Positions 1-9,559 of a DNA stretch of 58,467 bases are shown one piece after another. Made by a program: the position numbers and the translations under genes. The stretch's first letter is position 1; each line of letters opens with the position of its first letter. The stretch spans positions 1 through 58,467 of the forward strand of contig JAGXIO010000134.1 of NCBI GenBank assembly GCA_024635555.1. Direction: 5' to 3'. Source of the stretch: Saccharicrinis sp. GTDB lineage: Bacteria; Bacteroidota; Bacteroidia; Bacteroidales; Marinilabiliaceae. Below the pieces are notes generated by a model, which worked only from the letters and a program-made list of their open reading frames with translations, was not told the origin of the DNA and did no database searches.

Positions 1-1
1 G

Positions 2-100
2 CAGCATTTGCTCCAGATTTTGTTCGAATGTATAAGAAAATCAGTGCCTAGGCATTTACTTAATAAAAACCATGGTCATATTGTGGAATGGCGAAAGTAA
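2..100 (+). CDS. C-terminal tail of an unidentified protein (truncated by window edge)
   Basis: Frame 2 is open from the first base to a TAA at 98-100 and gives 32 residues ending in LLNKNHGHIVEWRK, which reads like an ordinary soluble protein end. Frame 1 is also open, but only for 16 codons to a TAG at 49-51. I prefer frame 2 because it is longer and ends closer to the next gene at 155. I do not recognise the family. Confidence 0.4.
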   Translation, partial: QHLLQILFECIRKSVPRHLLNKNHGHIVEWRK

Positions 101-154
101 GTTTTTGCGGCTTCGTGCAATTACTTTATATTAGCAACAAAAAATTCTTTTAGT

Positions 155-937
155 GTGAATTGGTATCAGATAAAAGCATACATAAAATATAGAATAACAA
201 CCAAATACAGACCGCTGAACTTGCCTTTTGCATCTGACTTATTTGATAAGGTTTTTTGTGAAACTTATCCATATTATACTTTCGTTGTCATCGATAAATT
301 GCGTGATAGGTTGCTCAAGTCTAATGATAAGATTGAGGTCACAGATTTTGGTGCTGGTTCAAAAGTATTTAGCAATAACAAGCGTTCAATCTGTCATCTT
401 GTAAAATATAATGCTAGTTCAAAAGAGCAGGGAGAGTTGCTTTTTCGTTTGGTAGCTTATTTAAAACCTCAAAATATTATAGAGCTGGGCACATCGCTGG
501 GTTTAGGAACTTTATACCTCGCTATGCCAAACTCCAGAGCCCATGTTTTTACTATCGAAGGTTGCCCGGAAATTGCAAAAGTAGCCGAACAAAACTTCAT
601 ATCTGCCCATGCTAAAAATATAACGCAACTTATAGGAAGTTTTAAACGCGAGCTGCCAAAGATTATCAATAGGCTCGATAAAGTAGATTTGGTATATTTT
701 GACGGCCATCACGATTATCAGGCAACGATGGATTACTTTAATATTTGTCTGCCAAAATCAGCAGTATCGGCCATTTTTATCCTTGATGATATTCATTGGT
801 CTCAAGGAATGACGAAAGCATGGAGTCAGATAATAGTCCATTCAGCGGTATCCGTTTCCTTCGATTTTTTTGATTTTGGAATTGCCATTTTAAATAGTGA
901 TATTGAAAAGCTGCAAGCAGTTGTAAAATGGATGTAA
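155..937 (+). CDS. class I SAM-dependent methyltransferase
   Basis: 260 residues starting at GTG; no better ATG lies near the front. The Rossmann core is clear. The glycine-rich motif I ELGTSLGLG is at about 110-118, the acidic residue that usually binds the SAM ribose follows in FTIEG (E135), and YFDGHHDY at about 181-188 corresponds to the Asp/His region found in O-methyltransferases of the class I fold. The first 95 residues lack a recognisable domain and may be a substrate cap. The substrate cannot be read from the sequence. The gene stands 160 bases upstream of a LolD-like ABC ATPase with its own promoter, so they are probably not strictly co-transcribed. It is a cytoplasmic enzyme with no signal peptide. 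A small-molecule O-methyltransferase role is inference. Confidence 0.8.
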   Translation: MNWYQIKAYIKYRITTKYRPLNLPFASDLFDKVFCETYPYYTFVVIDKLRDRLLKSNDKIEVTDFGAGSKVFSNNKRSICHLVKYNASSKEQGELLFRLVAYLKPQNIIELGTSLGLGTLYLAMPNSRAHVFTIEGCPEIAKVAEQNFISAHAKNITQLIGSFKRELPKIINRLDKVDLVYFDGHHDYQATMDYFNICLPKSAVSAIFILDDIHWSQGMTKAWSQIIVHSAVSVSFDFFDFGIAILNSDIEKLQAVVKWM

Positions 938-1041
938 ATAAATCTGGGTTTTTGCTATTCAGTATTCGTATTTTACTGCTTACCGATTACCGAACACCAC
1001 GCACCGTTCGCCGATTACTCCCAAAAAAAACGATACATCCC

Positions 1042-1071
1042 TTTATCCATACACTAAAAAAATTATCTTTG
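1042..1071 (+). promoter_or_regulatory. candidate Bacteroidota promoter for the ABC ATPase gene
   Basis: TATCTTTG at 1064-1071 matches the -7 consensus TAnnTTTG exactly. A weak -33 (TTTA, 1042-1045) lies 18 bp upstream. Transcription would start near 1078, about 19 bases before the ATG. Confidence 0.5.
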
Positions 1072-1096
1072 TTATTCGCAAACAAAACGAGTTGTA

Positions 1097-1816
1097 ATGA
1101 GTAAAAACATCATTGAAATAAGCGGAATTACCAGGCATTATCAGGTAGGTACGCAAGCTGTTAAAGCCTTGCAAGGAGTAGATTTGATCATAAAAAAGGG
1201 CGAATATGTTGCCATTATGGGGCCATCCGGATCCGGAAAATCAACACTCATGAACGTAATAGGCGCTCTGGATACGCCAACAGGAGGCACCTACGTTTTA
1301 AATGGAACCGATGTGAGCCGCATGAGCGACGATCAACTGGCTGAAATACGAAACAAGGAGATTGGTTTTGTTTTTCAAACCTTTAATTTGCTGCCACGTT
1401 ACACTGCCTTGGAAAATGTGATGCTTCCACTTATTTATGCTGGGATGTCTAAACCCGTAAGATTAAAAAAAGGCAGTGAAGTGATTCGCAAAGTAGGACT
1501 GGAGGATCGAGCCTCGCACAAACCCAATGAGCTTTCCGGGGGGCAGCGACAAAGGGTTGCGGTGGCCAGAGCTTTGGTTAATGATCCATCCATCATATTG
1601 GCCGATGAACCAACAGGTAACCTTGATTCAAAAACTTCGGTGGATATTATGCGACTCTTTGGCGATATACACGCCATGGGCAACACCATTATATTGGTAA
1701 CACACGAAGAAGATATTGCCCAATATGCACACCGTATTATCCGCTTGCGCGATGGCTTGGTAGAATCGGATACCGTAAATGAAACTGTAACATTGAGTCA
1801 GCAACTCATAAAATAG
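1097..1816 (+). CDS. ABC transporter ATP-binding protein, LolD/MacB type
   Basis: 239 residues, a normal length for a stand-alone ABC ATPase. Walker [10 protein letters not shown] is at 42-50, the Q-loop in FQTFNLLP near 94, the signature LSGGQ at 146-150, Walker B ending in D170-E171, and the switch histidine at H203. The pattern fits the LolD/MacB/FtsE group, which drives extraction of lipoproteins or other substrates from the inner membrane through FtsX-like permeases. No permease gene is next to it, so the partner must be encoded elsewhere. This is common for this gene in Bacteroidota. It is followed 125 bases later by the cobalamin adenosyltransferase on the same strand. The exact substrate is unknown. 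Confidence 0.9.
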   Translation: MSKNIIEISGITRHYQVGTQAVKALQGVDLIIKKGEYVAIMGPSGSGKSTLMNVIGALDTPTGGTYVLNGTDVSRMSDDQLAEIRNKEIGFVFQTFNLLPRYTALENVMLPLIYAGMSKPVRLKKGSEVIRKVGLEDRASHKPNELSGGQRQRVAVARALVNDPSIILADEPTGNLDSKTSVDIMRLFGDIHAMGNTIILVTHEEDIAQYAHRIIRLRDGLVESDTVNETVTLSQQLIK

Positions 1817-1941
1817 AACAATATAAAGGAAGCGTTGTTTCCCCAGAAATATAATGTGGCTTGATGTCAGGTTGAGGTGGCACTAAAAAGTGTTGTAGCT
1901 AATCTTGATATTAAAATCTTGCTACTCGATACTAAAAAAAC

Positions 1942-2502
1942 ATGAATAAAAGTTTAGTTTATACCAAAACAGGAGATAAGGGTAAAACCAGTTTGATTGG
2001 TGGTACCCGCGTGCCTAAAAATCATTATCGTTTAGAGGCTTACGGAACAGTAGATGAGCTGAATACATTTATAGGCATGATACGCTCTTACAAGTTGGAC
2101 GAAAAAAGCGAAAAGCAGATTCTAAATATTCAGGATAAGCTTTTTGTAGTGGGCGCCTATTTAGCCACCGATTCCAATGCCACTGATTTAAGAGACAAGT
2201 TGAAATACGATGAAAGTATAATTGAGGGGCTAGAGCTGGAGATGGATCGGATGGACAACGAACTGCCCCCAATAAAAAATTTCGTACTGCCGGGCGGTCA
2301 TCCAGGGGTTAGTTATTGCCATATTTCGCGCACCATTTGCCGCAGAGCCGAACGACGTGTTTTGGCCATGGCAGAGCATACAGAAGTAAACCAATGGGTA
2401 ATAAGATACTTAAATAGATTATCGGATTATTTGTTCGTTTTATCGCGCTATCTGGCAAAGCATTTCGATATAAATGAAATTCCTTGGATTCCGAACTTGT
2501 AA
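1942..2502 (+). CDS. cob(I)alamin adenosyltransferase, PduO type
   Basis: 186 residues covering the full PduO/MMAB helical-bundle domain. The ATP-binding N-terminus TKTGDKGKTSLIGG is at 8-21, R30 and the DE pair at 38-39 belong to the next conserved block, RRAER is at 134-138, and NRLSDYLF at about 158-165 is the usual C-terminal motif. The enzyme transfers the adenosyl group of ATP to reduced cobalamin and makes coenzyme B12 for adenosylcobalamin enzymes such as methylmalonyl-CoA mutase. No such enzyme is in this window. It is cytoplasmic and forms trimers in characterised members. Family assignment is firm; the pathway served here is not visible. Confidence 0.93.
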   Translation: MNKSLVYTKTGDKGKTSLIGGTRVPKNHYRLEAYGTVDELNTFIGMIRSYKLDEKSEKQILNIQDKLFVVGAYLATDSNATDLRDKLKYDESIIEGLELEMDRMDNELPPIKNFVLPGGHPGVSYCHISRTICRRAERRVLAMAEHTEVNQWVIRYLNRLSDYLFVLSRYLAKHFDINEIPWIPNL

Positions 2503-2526
2503 ATATTAACTTTTTCTTTATATTCG
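2498..2526 (+). promoter_or_regulatory. weak candidate promoter for the DUF2795-like gene
   Basis: TATATTCG at 2519-2526 has one mismatch to TAnnTTTG. A TTG at 2498-2500 is 18 bp upstream, overlapping the end of the preceding gene. It would start transcription about 35 bases before the ATG at 2567. Confidence 0.35.
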
Positions 2527-2566
2527 CACAAAATTAAAAAAATCCATTTAACAAAAATATATAAAA

Positions 2567-2797
2567 ATGCATGGAATGTATTGGACATTAGAATTGGCGT
2601 CGAAATTAGAAGATGCGCCCTGGCCGGCATCCAAGGACGAATTAATCGATTTTGCAATTCGTTCGGGAGCACCTTTAGAGGTCATAGAAAATCTTCAGGA
2701 AATTGAAGACGAAGGAGATGTTTACGAAAGCATTGAAGATATTTGGCCCGATTATCCAAGTAAAGATGATTTTTTCTTTAACGAGGATGAGTATTAG
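2567..2797 (+). CDS. small acidic DUF2795-like protein
   Basis: 76 residues. The sequence MYWTLELASKLEDAPWPASK followed by DELIDFAIRSGAPLEVIENL matches the small DUF2795-type proteins common in Bacteroidota, in which a short helical domain with a DELIDYA-like motif is typical. The C-terminus is very acidic (EDIWPDY, FFFNEDEY). The function of the family is unknown. It is a single-gene unit: it has a possible promoter just upstream and a strong terminator 20 bases after its stop. Confidence 0.8.
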   Translation: MHGMYWTLELASKLEDAPWPASKDELIDFAIRSGAPLEVIENLQEIEDEGDVYESIEDIWPDYPSKDDFFFNEDEY

Positions 2798-2817
2798 TCA
2801 GGGATTTTGAAAATTAT

Positions 2818-2857
2818 AAAAAAAACGTCATGGAATTTTCTATGACGTTTTTTTTGT
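2818..2857 (+). terminator. intrinsic terminator
   Basis: An A-rich left arm AAAAACGTCAT (2821-2831) pairs with ATGACGTTTTT (2842-2852) around a 10-base loop, followed by more T. It ends the DUF2795-like gene. Confidence 0.9.
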
Positions 2858-3195
2858 GTCCGAATACATCTTTCGCCAAAATTAAACAAGCACAATCTAA
2901 AATATTGACGATTCTGTTCGAGTTGTAAACTGCTCTAAAAATTTCATACCTCTATATGAATTTCCCTTGGCGTTTAGTTTTGGGCTCCAAACGGCAATAC
3001 TGTATTTGTTTGGAAAATAGAAAATAGTGATTGATACTTTTAGTGCCAATCTTTCTAAAATTCATTCGAAGATATAGCTTCTCCGGCTTTAAACTATCTT
3101 TCAATTACATCATCTTGATGATTCTATTTTTATCCTATTGCCCATTTATTCACAAAGCATATTTCCCTATCTTCACACACTGAAATAACACACAT
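2858..3195. other. intergenic stretch without a gene
   Basis: AT-rich, no ORF of note and no clear structured RNA. A loose -7-like TATCTTCA at about 3170-3177 could serve recQ. Confidence 0.6.
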
Positions 3196-5094
3196 TTGGA
3201 AAAATACCTGCACATATTAAAAAAGTACTGGGGCTTTGATGAATTTCGTTCTTTGCAGGATCAAATTGTTCAGTCTATCAGCAACGGAAAAGATACGCTG
3301 GGCTTAATGCCCACAGGGGGAGGTAAGTCTATCACCTTTCAGGTCCCGGCACTGGCGGCAGATGGTATTTGCCTGGTAGTTACGCCTTTGATAGCCTTAA
3401 TGAAAGATCAGGTGCTTAATCTGCGCCAAAAAAATATAAAGGCCATGGCTATTTATTCGGGACTTACCCGCGAAGAAATTAATGTAGCCTACGACAATTG
3501 TATTTTTGGCGATTATAAGTTCCTGTACCTCTCGCCCGAACGTTTGTCGAGCCCTTTGTTTTTGGAAAAACTGGTGTATTTTAAAGTAAGTATGATTGTG
3601 GTAGATGAAGCCCATTGCATCAGCCAATGGGGTTACGACTTTAGACCCTCGTACCTAAAAATAGCGGAGCTGCGAACGGAACTCCCCGGAATTCCGGTGC
3701 TGGCACTTACGGCTACTGCAACACCAATAGTGGCCAATGACATACAGGAACGCTTATTGTTCGAAAAAAAGAATCTGTTACAAAAAAGCTTCGAGCGGAA
3801 GAACCTGGCTTACATCATTCGTACTAGCGATGATAAATTAAATCAGCTGGTTAAAATTATTAAGTCCATAAATGGCTGTGCAATAGTGTTTGTTCGCAAC
3901 CGAAAAAACACCAAGGAATATGCAGAGCACCTTACTAAAAATGGCATATCTGCTCACTATTATCACGCGGGATTAACACATCAATCAAAAGACAAAAAGC
4001 AAAAGGAGTGGATGAACGATGCGGTGCAAGTGATGGTTTGCACCAATGCGTTTGGTATGGGAATAGATAAACCAAATGTGCGCTTGGTGGTGCACATGGA
4101 TGCCCCGGACAGTATTGAGGCGTATTTTCAAGAGGCGGGCAGGGCAGGGCGCGACGGAATAAAAGCCTATGCTGTTTTGCTTTGGACTGCTGCGGATAAG
4201 TCCAGACTTAAAAAAAATGTGACTGTTTCCTTTCCCGAAAAGGAGGTTGTTTATAGAGTGTACAACGCTTTGGGTAATTTTTTTCAACTGGCCGCCGGGC
4301 ACGGCGAGGAGAGTATGCACGATTTTGATATGATTAAGTTTTGTAAGGCATACCATTTTAATATGCTCACAGTTTTTAATAGTCTAAAAATATTGCAACG
4401 TGCAGGTTACATCGAATACAGCGAAGAGGCCAACCTGCCTTCGAGGGCTCACTTTATAGTGCAAAAAATAGATTTGTATAATTTTCAGGTGAAAAATGAA
4501 CAGTTCGATTCGTTCATTAAACTGTTATTGCGTTCTTACACAGGTTTTTTTACCGAGTATGTGGTAATTAATGAGCAGTTATTGGCACAGCGAGCCAATG
4601 TGTCGGTGGATTTGGTGTATCAATATCTCAACAAACTAAATCATCTTAAAATAATACATTATATCCCGCACAAAAAAACACCGCTCATTCAATACATCAG
4701 CGCCCGGGAGGAAGTACGTTACATGCGCTTACCGCACGAGGTGTACCGCGACCGCAAAAAACAGTACGAAGAAAGAATACAATCTGTAATTGAATACGCC
4801 GAATATACCCACGTTTGCAGAAGCCGCTTTTTATTGCACTATTTTGGACAAAAAAGCACCCAAGATTGTGGACAATGCGATGTGTGCATCGAAAAAAAGA
4901 AACGTGGATTAAGTAATAGCGAGGCCGACAGGATAGAGGAGCTGATTAAAACAACCTTATCCAAGCCTATGGCATACAACCTTATAGAAAGTGCGCTGAA
5001 GCTTCCGGAAAGCAAGTGGCTGGATATATTTAATTGGCTGGCCGACAATCAAATCATCTATCTCCTAGACGATGGAACATGGCAATCAAAATAG
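3196..5094 (+). CDS. recQ: RecQ family ATP-dependent DNA helicase
   Basis: 632 residues from a TTG start; the usual N-terminal helix (ILKKYWGFDEFRSLQ) begins straight after it, so the start fits. Walker A TGGGKS is at 40-45 and the DEAH box at 137-140, followed by the CISQWG motif typical of RecQ. Helicase domain 2 ends in QEAGRAGRDG. The zinc-binding RQC segment is complete, with C541, C558, C561 and C564. After the winged-helix part there is only a short tail (about residues 575-632) without a recognisable HRDC domain, so this is a RecQ lacking HRDC or with a reduced one. The protein unwinds DNA 3' to 5' in recombination and replication repair. It is a stand-alone gene. Confidence 0.95.
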   Translation: MEKYLHILKKYWGFDEFRSLQDQIVQSISNGKDTLGLMPTGGGKSITFQVPALAADGICLVVTPLIALMKDQVLNLRQKNIKAMAIYSGLTREEINVAYDNCIFGDYKFLYLSPERLSSPLFLEKLVYFKVSMIVVDEAHCISQWGYDFRPSYLKIAELRTELPGIPVLALTATATPIVANDIQERLLFEKKNLLQKSFERKNLAYIIRTSDDKLNQLVKIIKSINGCAIVFVRNRKNTKEYAEHLTKNGISAHYYHAGLTHQSKDKKQKEWMNDAVQVMVCTNAFGMGIDKPNVRLVVHMDAPDSIEAYFQEAGRAGRDGIKAYAVLLWTAADKSRLKKNVTVSFPEKEVVYRVYNALGNFFQLAAGHGEESMHDFDMIKFCKAYHFNMLTVFNSLKILQRAGYIEYSEEANLPSRAHFIVQKIDLYNFQVKNEQFDSFIKLLLRSYTGFFTEYVVINEQLLAQRANVSVDLVYQYLNKLNHLKIIHYIPHKKTPLIQYISAREEVRYMRLPHEVYRDRKKQYEERIQSVIEYAEYTHVCRSRFLLHYFGQKSTQDCGQCDVCIEKKKRGLSNSEADRIEELIKTTLSKPMAYNLIESALKLPESKWLDIFNWLADNQIIYLLDDGTWQSK

Positions 5095-5203
5095 TATTTT
5101 GCAAATGGAGGCTGCATGATGGAATTGTAATTTTATCCCGATTTAATTACCTACTCTAAATTTACTATTATACTCAACACCATATATTTTCAGTTTTATT
5201 TGT

Positions 5204-5211
5204 TAATTTTG
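5204..5211 (+). promoter_or_regulatory. candidate -7 element for the DUF5063/exonuclease/rlmI operon
   Basis: TAATTTTG matches TAnnTTTG exactly, but no clear -33 is seen. Transcription from here would give a leader of about 160 bases, which includes a small ATTGC-TAT-GCAAT hairpin. Confidence 0.4.
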
Positions 5212-5379
5212 CGCATTGGCTTTTTCTATTGTAGCTTAATTAACACTTTGCAATCAATAATTGCTATGCAATAACATTCAAAAAGTCAATATTTTTAGTT
5301 TTTTGAGGGAAAAAGCAAGTAGAAATAGAGTAGATAATTGATAGTTTATTGTGCTTGCTGCCAAATTGTAAAGAGGATA

Positions 5380-6012
5380 ATGGAAGAAAATTTAGACCAT
5401 ATTGTTTATTCGAAAAACGTGTTGGAGTTTGTAACAGTAGCCAATGAATACTGTAATCAAATCGAAGGAGTTGAACGACTTAGTACAAAAGATTTTTTTT
5501 TGGTTACAACACGTATATTGCCTCTGTTGTATATCAAAGCTTCCATGTTACCAAAAACAGAGCCTGTTTTAGATGAAAATATCCAAAAAGCAGTACGCGA
5601 AGAAGATTATGTTAGAATACAACATGCACTGTTGGCCAAGGTAGGATCGCATGATGATTTTTTGGAGGTGTTTGTTCCCAATAACGATTTAGACCAGAAA
5701 GAGGTAGCATCGAGTATTTCGGAAAATCTTACCGATATTTATCAGGATTTAAAAGATTTTTTGTTTGCCTACAGAATTGGTGTAGATGAAATTATGAATG
5801 ATGCACTGGCTGAATTGGTGGATGCTTTTGAACTTTATTGGGGACAAAAACTGGTGAATGTTTTAAGAGCCTGCCACAACGTTTTATATGGCGATAACAA
5901 TTTAGAGGAAGTTGAAGATGCCCAATTTGATGGTAGTGAAAGTGCATCAGGGGATAAAAATAACGATTGGTTCAATAAATTTCAGGATCAGTGGAATGAA
6001 GACGAGGAGTAA
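5380..6012 (+). CDS. DUF5063-like protein, first gene of a three-gene operon
   Basis: I start the gene at the ATG at 5380, giving 210 residues. The open frame runs further up to 5338, but those 14 residues look non-coding and an AGAGGA motif sits just before 5380. The protein is helical and rich in acidic residues, with blocks such as SKNVLEFVTVANEYC and a long LLYIKASMLP/FAYRIGVDEI region that resemble the DUF5063 family of Bacteroidota. No catalytic motif is seen and the function is unknown. Its stop overlaps the start of the next gene by one base (TAATG), so translation is coupled to the exonuclease. This arrangement suggests a shared role with nucleic-acid enzymes, but that is inference. 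Confidence 0.75.
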   Translation: MEENLDHIVYSKNVLEFVTVANEYCNQIEGVERLSTKDFFLVTTRILPLLYIKASMLPKTEPVLDENIQKAVREEDYVRIQHALLAKVGSHDDFLEVFVPNNDLDQKEVASSISENLTDIYQDLKDFLFAYRIGVDEIMNDALAELVDAFELYWGQKLVNVLRACHNVLYGDNNLEEVEDAQFDGSESASGDKNNDWFNKFQDQWNEDEE

Positions 6013-6650
6013 TGGAAAAAGACGATAATTTGATAAAAAATAAGATAACATCCGAAGCACTGAGTGATTTGCCCTTAGAGCACTACACCGGAGAAATTGT
6101 ACTTGTGGAAGACGAACAGGGTATATTGAAAGTAATTGAGGAAATAAATGGCGAAAAAGTATTGGGCTTCGATACCGAAACTCGCCCTTCGTTTAAAAAA
6201 GGACAAAATAACTTTATTTCACTTATTCAGCTATCTACCAAGAAATCTACTTTTTTAATTAGAACCAATAAAACTGGTTTGTCCGAGGGATTATTGCAAT
6301 TGCTTAGTGACCATAGTATTAAGAAAGTAGGCGTGGGTATTCGCGACGATATTAGAGGACTGCAAAAAATGAAGGAATTTATACCCGGGGGATTTGTTGA
6401 ATTGCAAACCATGGCTTTGGACAAAGGTTTAAAGGATTTTTCGTTAAAAAAACTAGCCGGAATACTTTTAGAGATAAGGGTTTCTAAAAGACAGCGCTTA
6501 TCTAATTGGGAAGCCGATGAATTAAGCGAAGCACAAATGATTTATGCCGCTACCGACTCATGGATAGCCTTAAAAATATATAGAGAATTAAATTCGCTCG
6601 ACCAAGACCGAGTGATAGATGTCGAAAGCCCCGACGAGGCGCAGGCATAA
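6012..6650 (+). CDS. 3'-5' exonuclease, RNase D/DEDDy type
   Basis: 212 residues forming one DnaQ-like exonuclease domain. ExoI is FDTET (D54, E56), ExoII lies at GIRDD (D112/D113) and ExoIII is the Y178-x3-D182 of YAATD, so all four metal ligands and the tyrosine of the DEDDy class are present. There is no HRDC domain, unlike full RNase D. It probably trims 3' ends of RNA or DNA; which one cannot be told from the sequence. It starts within the stop codon of the DUF5063-like gene and is followed 36 bases later by rlmI, so the three form one operon. Confidence 0.88.
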   Translation: MEKDDNLIKNKITSEALSDLPLEHYTGEIVLVEDEQGILKVIEEINGEKVLGFDTETRPSFKKGQNNFISLIQLSTKKSTFLIRTNKTGLSEGLLQLLSDHSIKKVGVGIRDDIRGLQKMKEFIPGGFVELQTMALDKGLKDFSLKKLAGILLEIRVSKRQRLSNWEADELSEAQMIYAATDSWIALKIYRELNSLDQDRVIDVESPDEAQA

Positions 6651-6686
6651 TAGAAATTAATCAGCGTAAAATAACTTACTACATAA

Positions 6687-7871
6687 ATGTCATACATAAA
6701 AGTTGTTCTTAAATCAGGCAAAGATCAGTCTATGCTCCGCTTTCATCCTTGGATTTTTAGCGGTGCCATAAAAAAGATATATGGCGATCCAGCCGAAGGG
6801 GATATTGTTGAGGTGTTCGACAATAAGGATTCCTTTTTGGGTTTGGGTCATTACCAAATTGGTTCCATAGCTATCCGTATTATATCTTTTACGCAATTAG
6901 ATGTTACGGATGATTTTTGGTACCAAAAAATTAGTGAAGCCTATCGCTTACGCAAAACACTGGGGTTTATTGATAATCCCAATACCAACGCCTATCGTTT
7001 GGTACATGCCGAGGGCGATAATATGCCGGGTCTAATCATAGATATGTATGGCGATGCAGCTGTGGTGCAGATGCATTCAGTGGGAATGTTTTTGATAAAA
7101 GATACCATAGATGCCGTACTTAAGAAATTATTTGGCGATTCGCTTAAGGCTATCTATAACAAATCGGAAGGTACTTTACCCTATAAAGCTGATATAGAAC
7201 CTGTAAATGGGTACACCTATGGTAAATCAGATGCCCGCACAGCGCTCGAAAATGGTCTAAAGTTCAAGGTAGATTGGGAGAAAGGTCAAAAAACAGGTTT
7301 CTTTGTCGATCAACGTGAAAATAGAGCTTTGTTAGAGCATTACAGCAAAGGCCGGTCAGTACTCAATATGTTTTGCTATACCGGTGGTTTTTCTTTTTAT
7401 GCCATGCGCGGTGGTGCGGAATTAGTGCATTCTGTAGATAGTTCCGAAAGGGCGATGGATCTCACAAGGGAAAACATTGAAATGAACTTCCCGGGCGACA
7501 GTAGGCATGAAGCTATTGCGGCCGATGCTTTCAAATATTTGGATGATATCAAGGACAAGTACGACTTAATAATATTGGATCCCCCGGCTTTTGCCAAACA
7601 TCATAATGTGATTAACAATGCTTTGCAAGGATACAAAAAGTTGAACGCAAAAGCTTTTGAACAGATTAAGCCCGGTGGCATCATATTTACGTTTTCTTGC
7701 TCGCAGGTGGTTAATAAAGATGCATTCCGTAAAGCGGTTTTCTCGGCAGCAGCGCGCTCGGGTCGTAACGTCAGAATACTTAATCAGTTGACTCAGCCCG
7801 CCGATCATCCGGTTAATATTTACCATCCAGAAGGTGAATACCTCAAAGGGTTGGTATTGTATGTTGAGTAA
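6687..7871 (+). CDS. rlmI: 23S rRNA (cytosine-C5)-methyltransferase RlmI
   Basis: 394 residues in the RlmI order: an N-terminal PUA domain (about 1-75, with HPWIFSGAI), a central linker (YNKSEGTLPY), and a class I methyltransferase. TGFFVDQRENR and the motif I region VLNMFCYTGGFSF are intact. Motif IV is DPPAFAK starting at D298, and the catalytic cysteine is C338 in FSCSQ. The family methylates C5 of cytosine 1962 (E. coli numbering) in 23S rRNA. The length matches E. coli RlmI (396). It is the last gene of the 5380-7871 operon. Confidence 0.93.
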   Translation: MSYIKVVLKSGKDQSMLRFHPWIFSGAIKKIYGDPAEGDIVEVFDNKDSFLGLGHYQIGSIAIRIISFTQLDVTDDFWYQKISEAYRLRKTLGFIDNPNTNAYRLVHAEGDNMPGLIIDMYGDAAVVQMHSVGMFLIKDTIDAVLKKLFGDSLKAIYNKSEGTLPYKADIEPVNGYTYGKSDARTALENGLKFKVDWEKGQKTGFFVDQRENRALLEHYSKGRSVLNMFCYTGGFSFYAMRGGAELVHSVDSSERAMDLTRENIEMNFPGDSRHEAIAADAFKYLDDIKDKYDLIILDPPAFAKHHNVINNALQGYKKLNAKAFEQIKPGGIIFTFSCSQVVNKDAFRKAVFSAAARSGRNVRILNQLTQPADHPVNIYHPEGEYLKGLVLYVE

Positions 7872-8042
7872 GTATTTACATGATAATTAAGATTAATTTT
7901 AAACAGATAAATGCGATGATTGCTTGTTATATAGACACAAGAGAATAATTAAAATCAGTTTAGCGACGGCGGTCTCTGTCTTCCGAAGGCAGATTCTATC
8001 TTATATCACTTATCTCACAGTCTCTTATCTAATTAAAGATAG

Positions 8043-9290
8043 ATGAAATTTAACGAATTTGATTTTACGCAGGAAGTCCTCGATGGTTTAGATGCCATGC
8101 GATTTGATCAGGCTACGCCAGTTCAAGAAATGGCAATTCCTGTTATAAAAAGTGGTGCCGATTTGATTGCATGCGCACAAACAGGAACGGGTAAAACAGC
8201 AGCCTATCTCCTCCCAATATTGGATCGTATTGTTAGAGAAGCCAATACCGGAACAACAGCCTTAATATTAGTGCCCACGCGGGAGCTGGCTTTACAGATA
8301 GATCAGCAGGTGGAAGGCTTTAGCTATTTCTTGGATGTGACTTCCGTATCGGTGTTTGGAGGCAACGATAAGGGACTATGGGATCAGCAAAAGATTGGTC
8401 TCACCAAAGGCGCCGACATCATTGTGGCCACACCAGGACGAATGATACAGCACCTGACCATGGGCTATGTGGATTTTACAAATATAAAGTACCTTATATT
8501 AGATGAGGCCGACAGGATGCTCGATATGGGTTTTCATGAAGATATTATGATGATAGAAAGTCATCTTCCAAAAGCCAATCGTCAAGGATTACTATTTTCG
8601 GCTACCATGCCACCTAAAATACGCGAGCTGGCTAAAACGCTTTTGAACAAGCCGCACGAAATAAATATAGCCATTTCCAAACCTGCCGAAGGAATTTTAC
8701 AAGCGGCCTACTTGGTGCATGAGTACCAAAAAATAGACCTTATCGTGGAATTGTTAAGGGATAAAGATCTGCCCAGCATCCTTGTGTTTTCGTCACGCAA
8801 AAGCAAGGTAAACGATATTGTGAAAGCCCTACGGAAAAACAACTTTAATGCACGTGGTATTCATTCCGACTTGGAACAGAGCGAGCGCATAGAAGTTCTC
8901 AGGGAGTTTAAAAACCGAAACATTCAGATTTTGGTGGCTACTGATATCGTGGCACGTGGTATCGACATCGAAAAAATTGACCTGGTTATTAATTTTGACG
9001 TACCCAACGATGCCGAGGATTATGTGCATCGCATAGGTCGAACGGCTCGTGCACAAACGCAAGGAGTGGGCATCACTTTTATAACGGAGGATAAGCAATA
9101 CGATTTTTCTAAAATTGAACAGCTCATCGAAACCGTAGTTTATAAGGTACCATTACCCGCACATTTTGATGAAGCCCCCAAATACGATCCTTTAGCAAAT
9201 AGGGGAAAAGGCGGAAACTGGAAAAAAGGTGGCGGAAAAGTCAAAGGTGACAAAAAATTTAAAAACAAAAAGAGAGAGTACAAAAAATAG
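8043..9290 (+). CDS. DEAD-box RNA helicase, RhlE-like
   Basis: 415 residues. The Q-motif region is FDQATPVQEMA, Walker A AQTGTGKT is at 45-52, PTRELALQ at 78-85, the DEAD box at 154-157 and SAT at 186-188. Domain 2 ends with HRIGRTARA. The last 35 residues form a Gly/Lys-rich basic tail (KGGNWKKGGGKVKGDKK) that should bind RNA non-specifically. Members of this group remodel rRNA and mRNA structure. It is a single gene, with 170 bases upstream that contain degenerate TATCTC-type repeats (about 7993-8035). Confidence 0.93.
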   Translation: MKFNEFDFTQEVLDGLDAMRFDQATPVQEMAIPVIKSGADLIACAQTGTGKTAAYLLPILDRIVREANTGTTALILVPTRELALQIDQQVEGFSYFLDVTSVSVFGGNDKGLWDQQKIGLTKGADIIVATPGRMIQHLTMGYVDFTNIKYLILDEADRMLDMGFHEDIMMIESHLPKANRQGLLFSATMPPKIRELAKTLLNKPHEINIAISKPAEGILQAAYLVHEYQKIDLIVELLRDKDLPSILVFSSRKSKVNDIVKALRKNNFNARGIHSDLEQSERIEVLREFKNRNIQILVATDIVARGIDIEKIDLVINFDVPNDAEDYVHRIGRTARAQTQGVGITFITEDKQYDFSKIEQLIETVVYKVPLPAHFDEAPKYDPLANRGKGGNWKKGGGKVKGDKKFKNKKREYKK

Positions 9291-9376
9291 TAATTTCTCA
9301 AACAACCATCTGTTATCGTGTTTATGTTTTTTTTGATAAAACCGGATTGCCTTCCAACGAATTATTGGGAGGCATT

Positions 9377-9407
9377 TTTGTAGCATATCATATCTTGTTT
9401 ATTTTTG
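9377..9407 (+). promoter_or_regulatory. promoter for tex
   Basis: TTTG (9377-9380), a 19-bp spacer and TATTTTTG (9400-9407) match the Bacteroidota sigma-ABfr consensus at both elements. The start site would be near 9414, giving a leader of about 145 bases. Confidence 0.65.
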
Positions 9408-9559
9408 CGTTTTCTTATTCCAATCAATAAAAGTTTTTGGAAGAGAAATATAATTTGTGAAATTCGTGGATTAGTAAAAAATAAAGTGCGCAGCAATATT
9501 AATTTCATAAGATGCTGCAAAATTAGTCTCATAATTAAATAATTAGATTTTTTTTAATC

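Noticed and set aside
1-51. Alternative frame for the gene tail at the left edge
   Set aside because: Only 16 codons before a stop; the other frame is twice as long and reads more like protein. It cannot be settled without upstream sequence.
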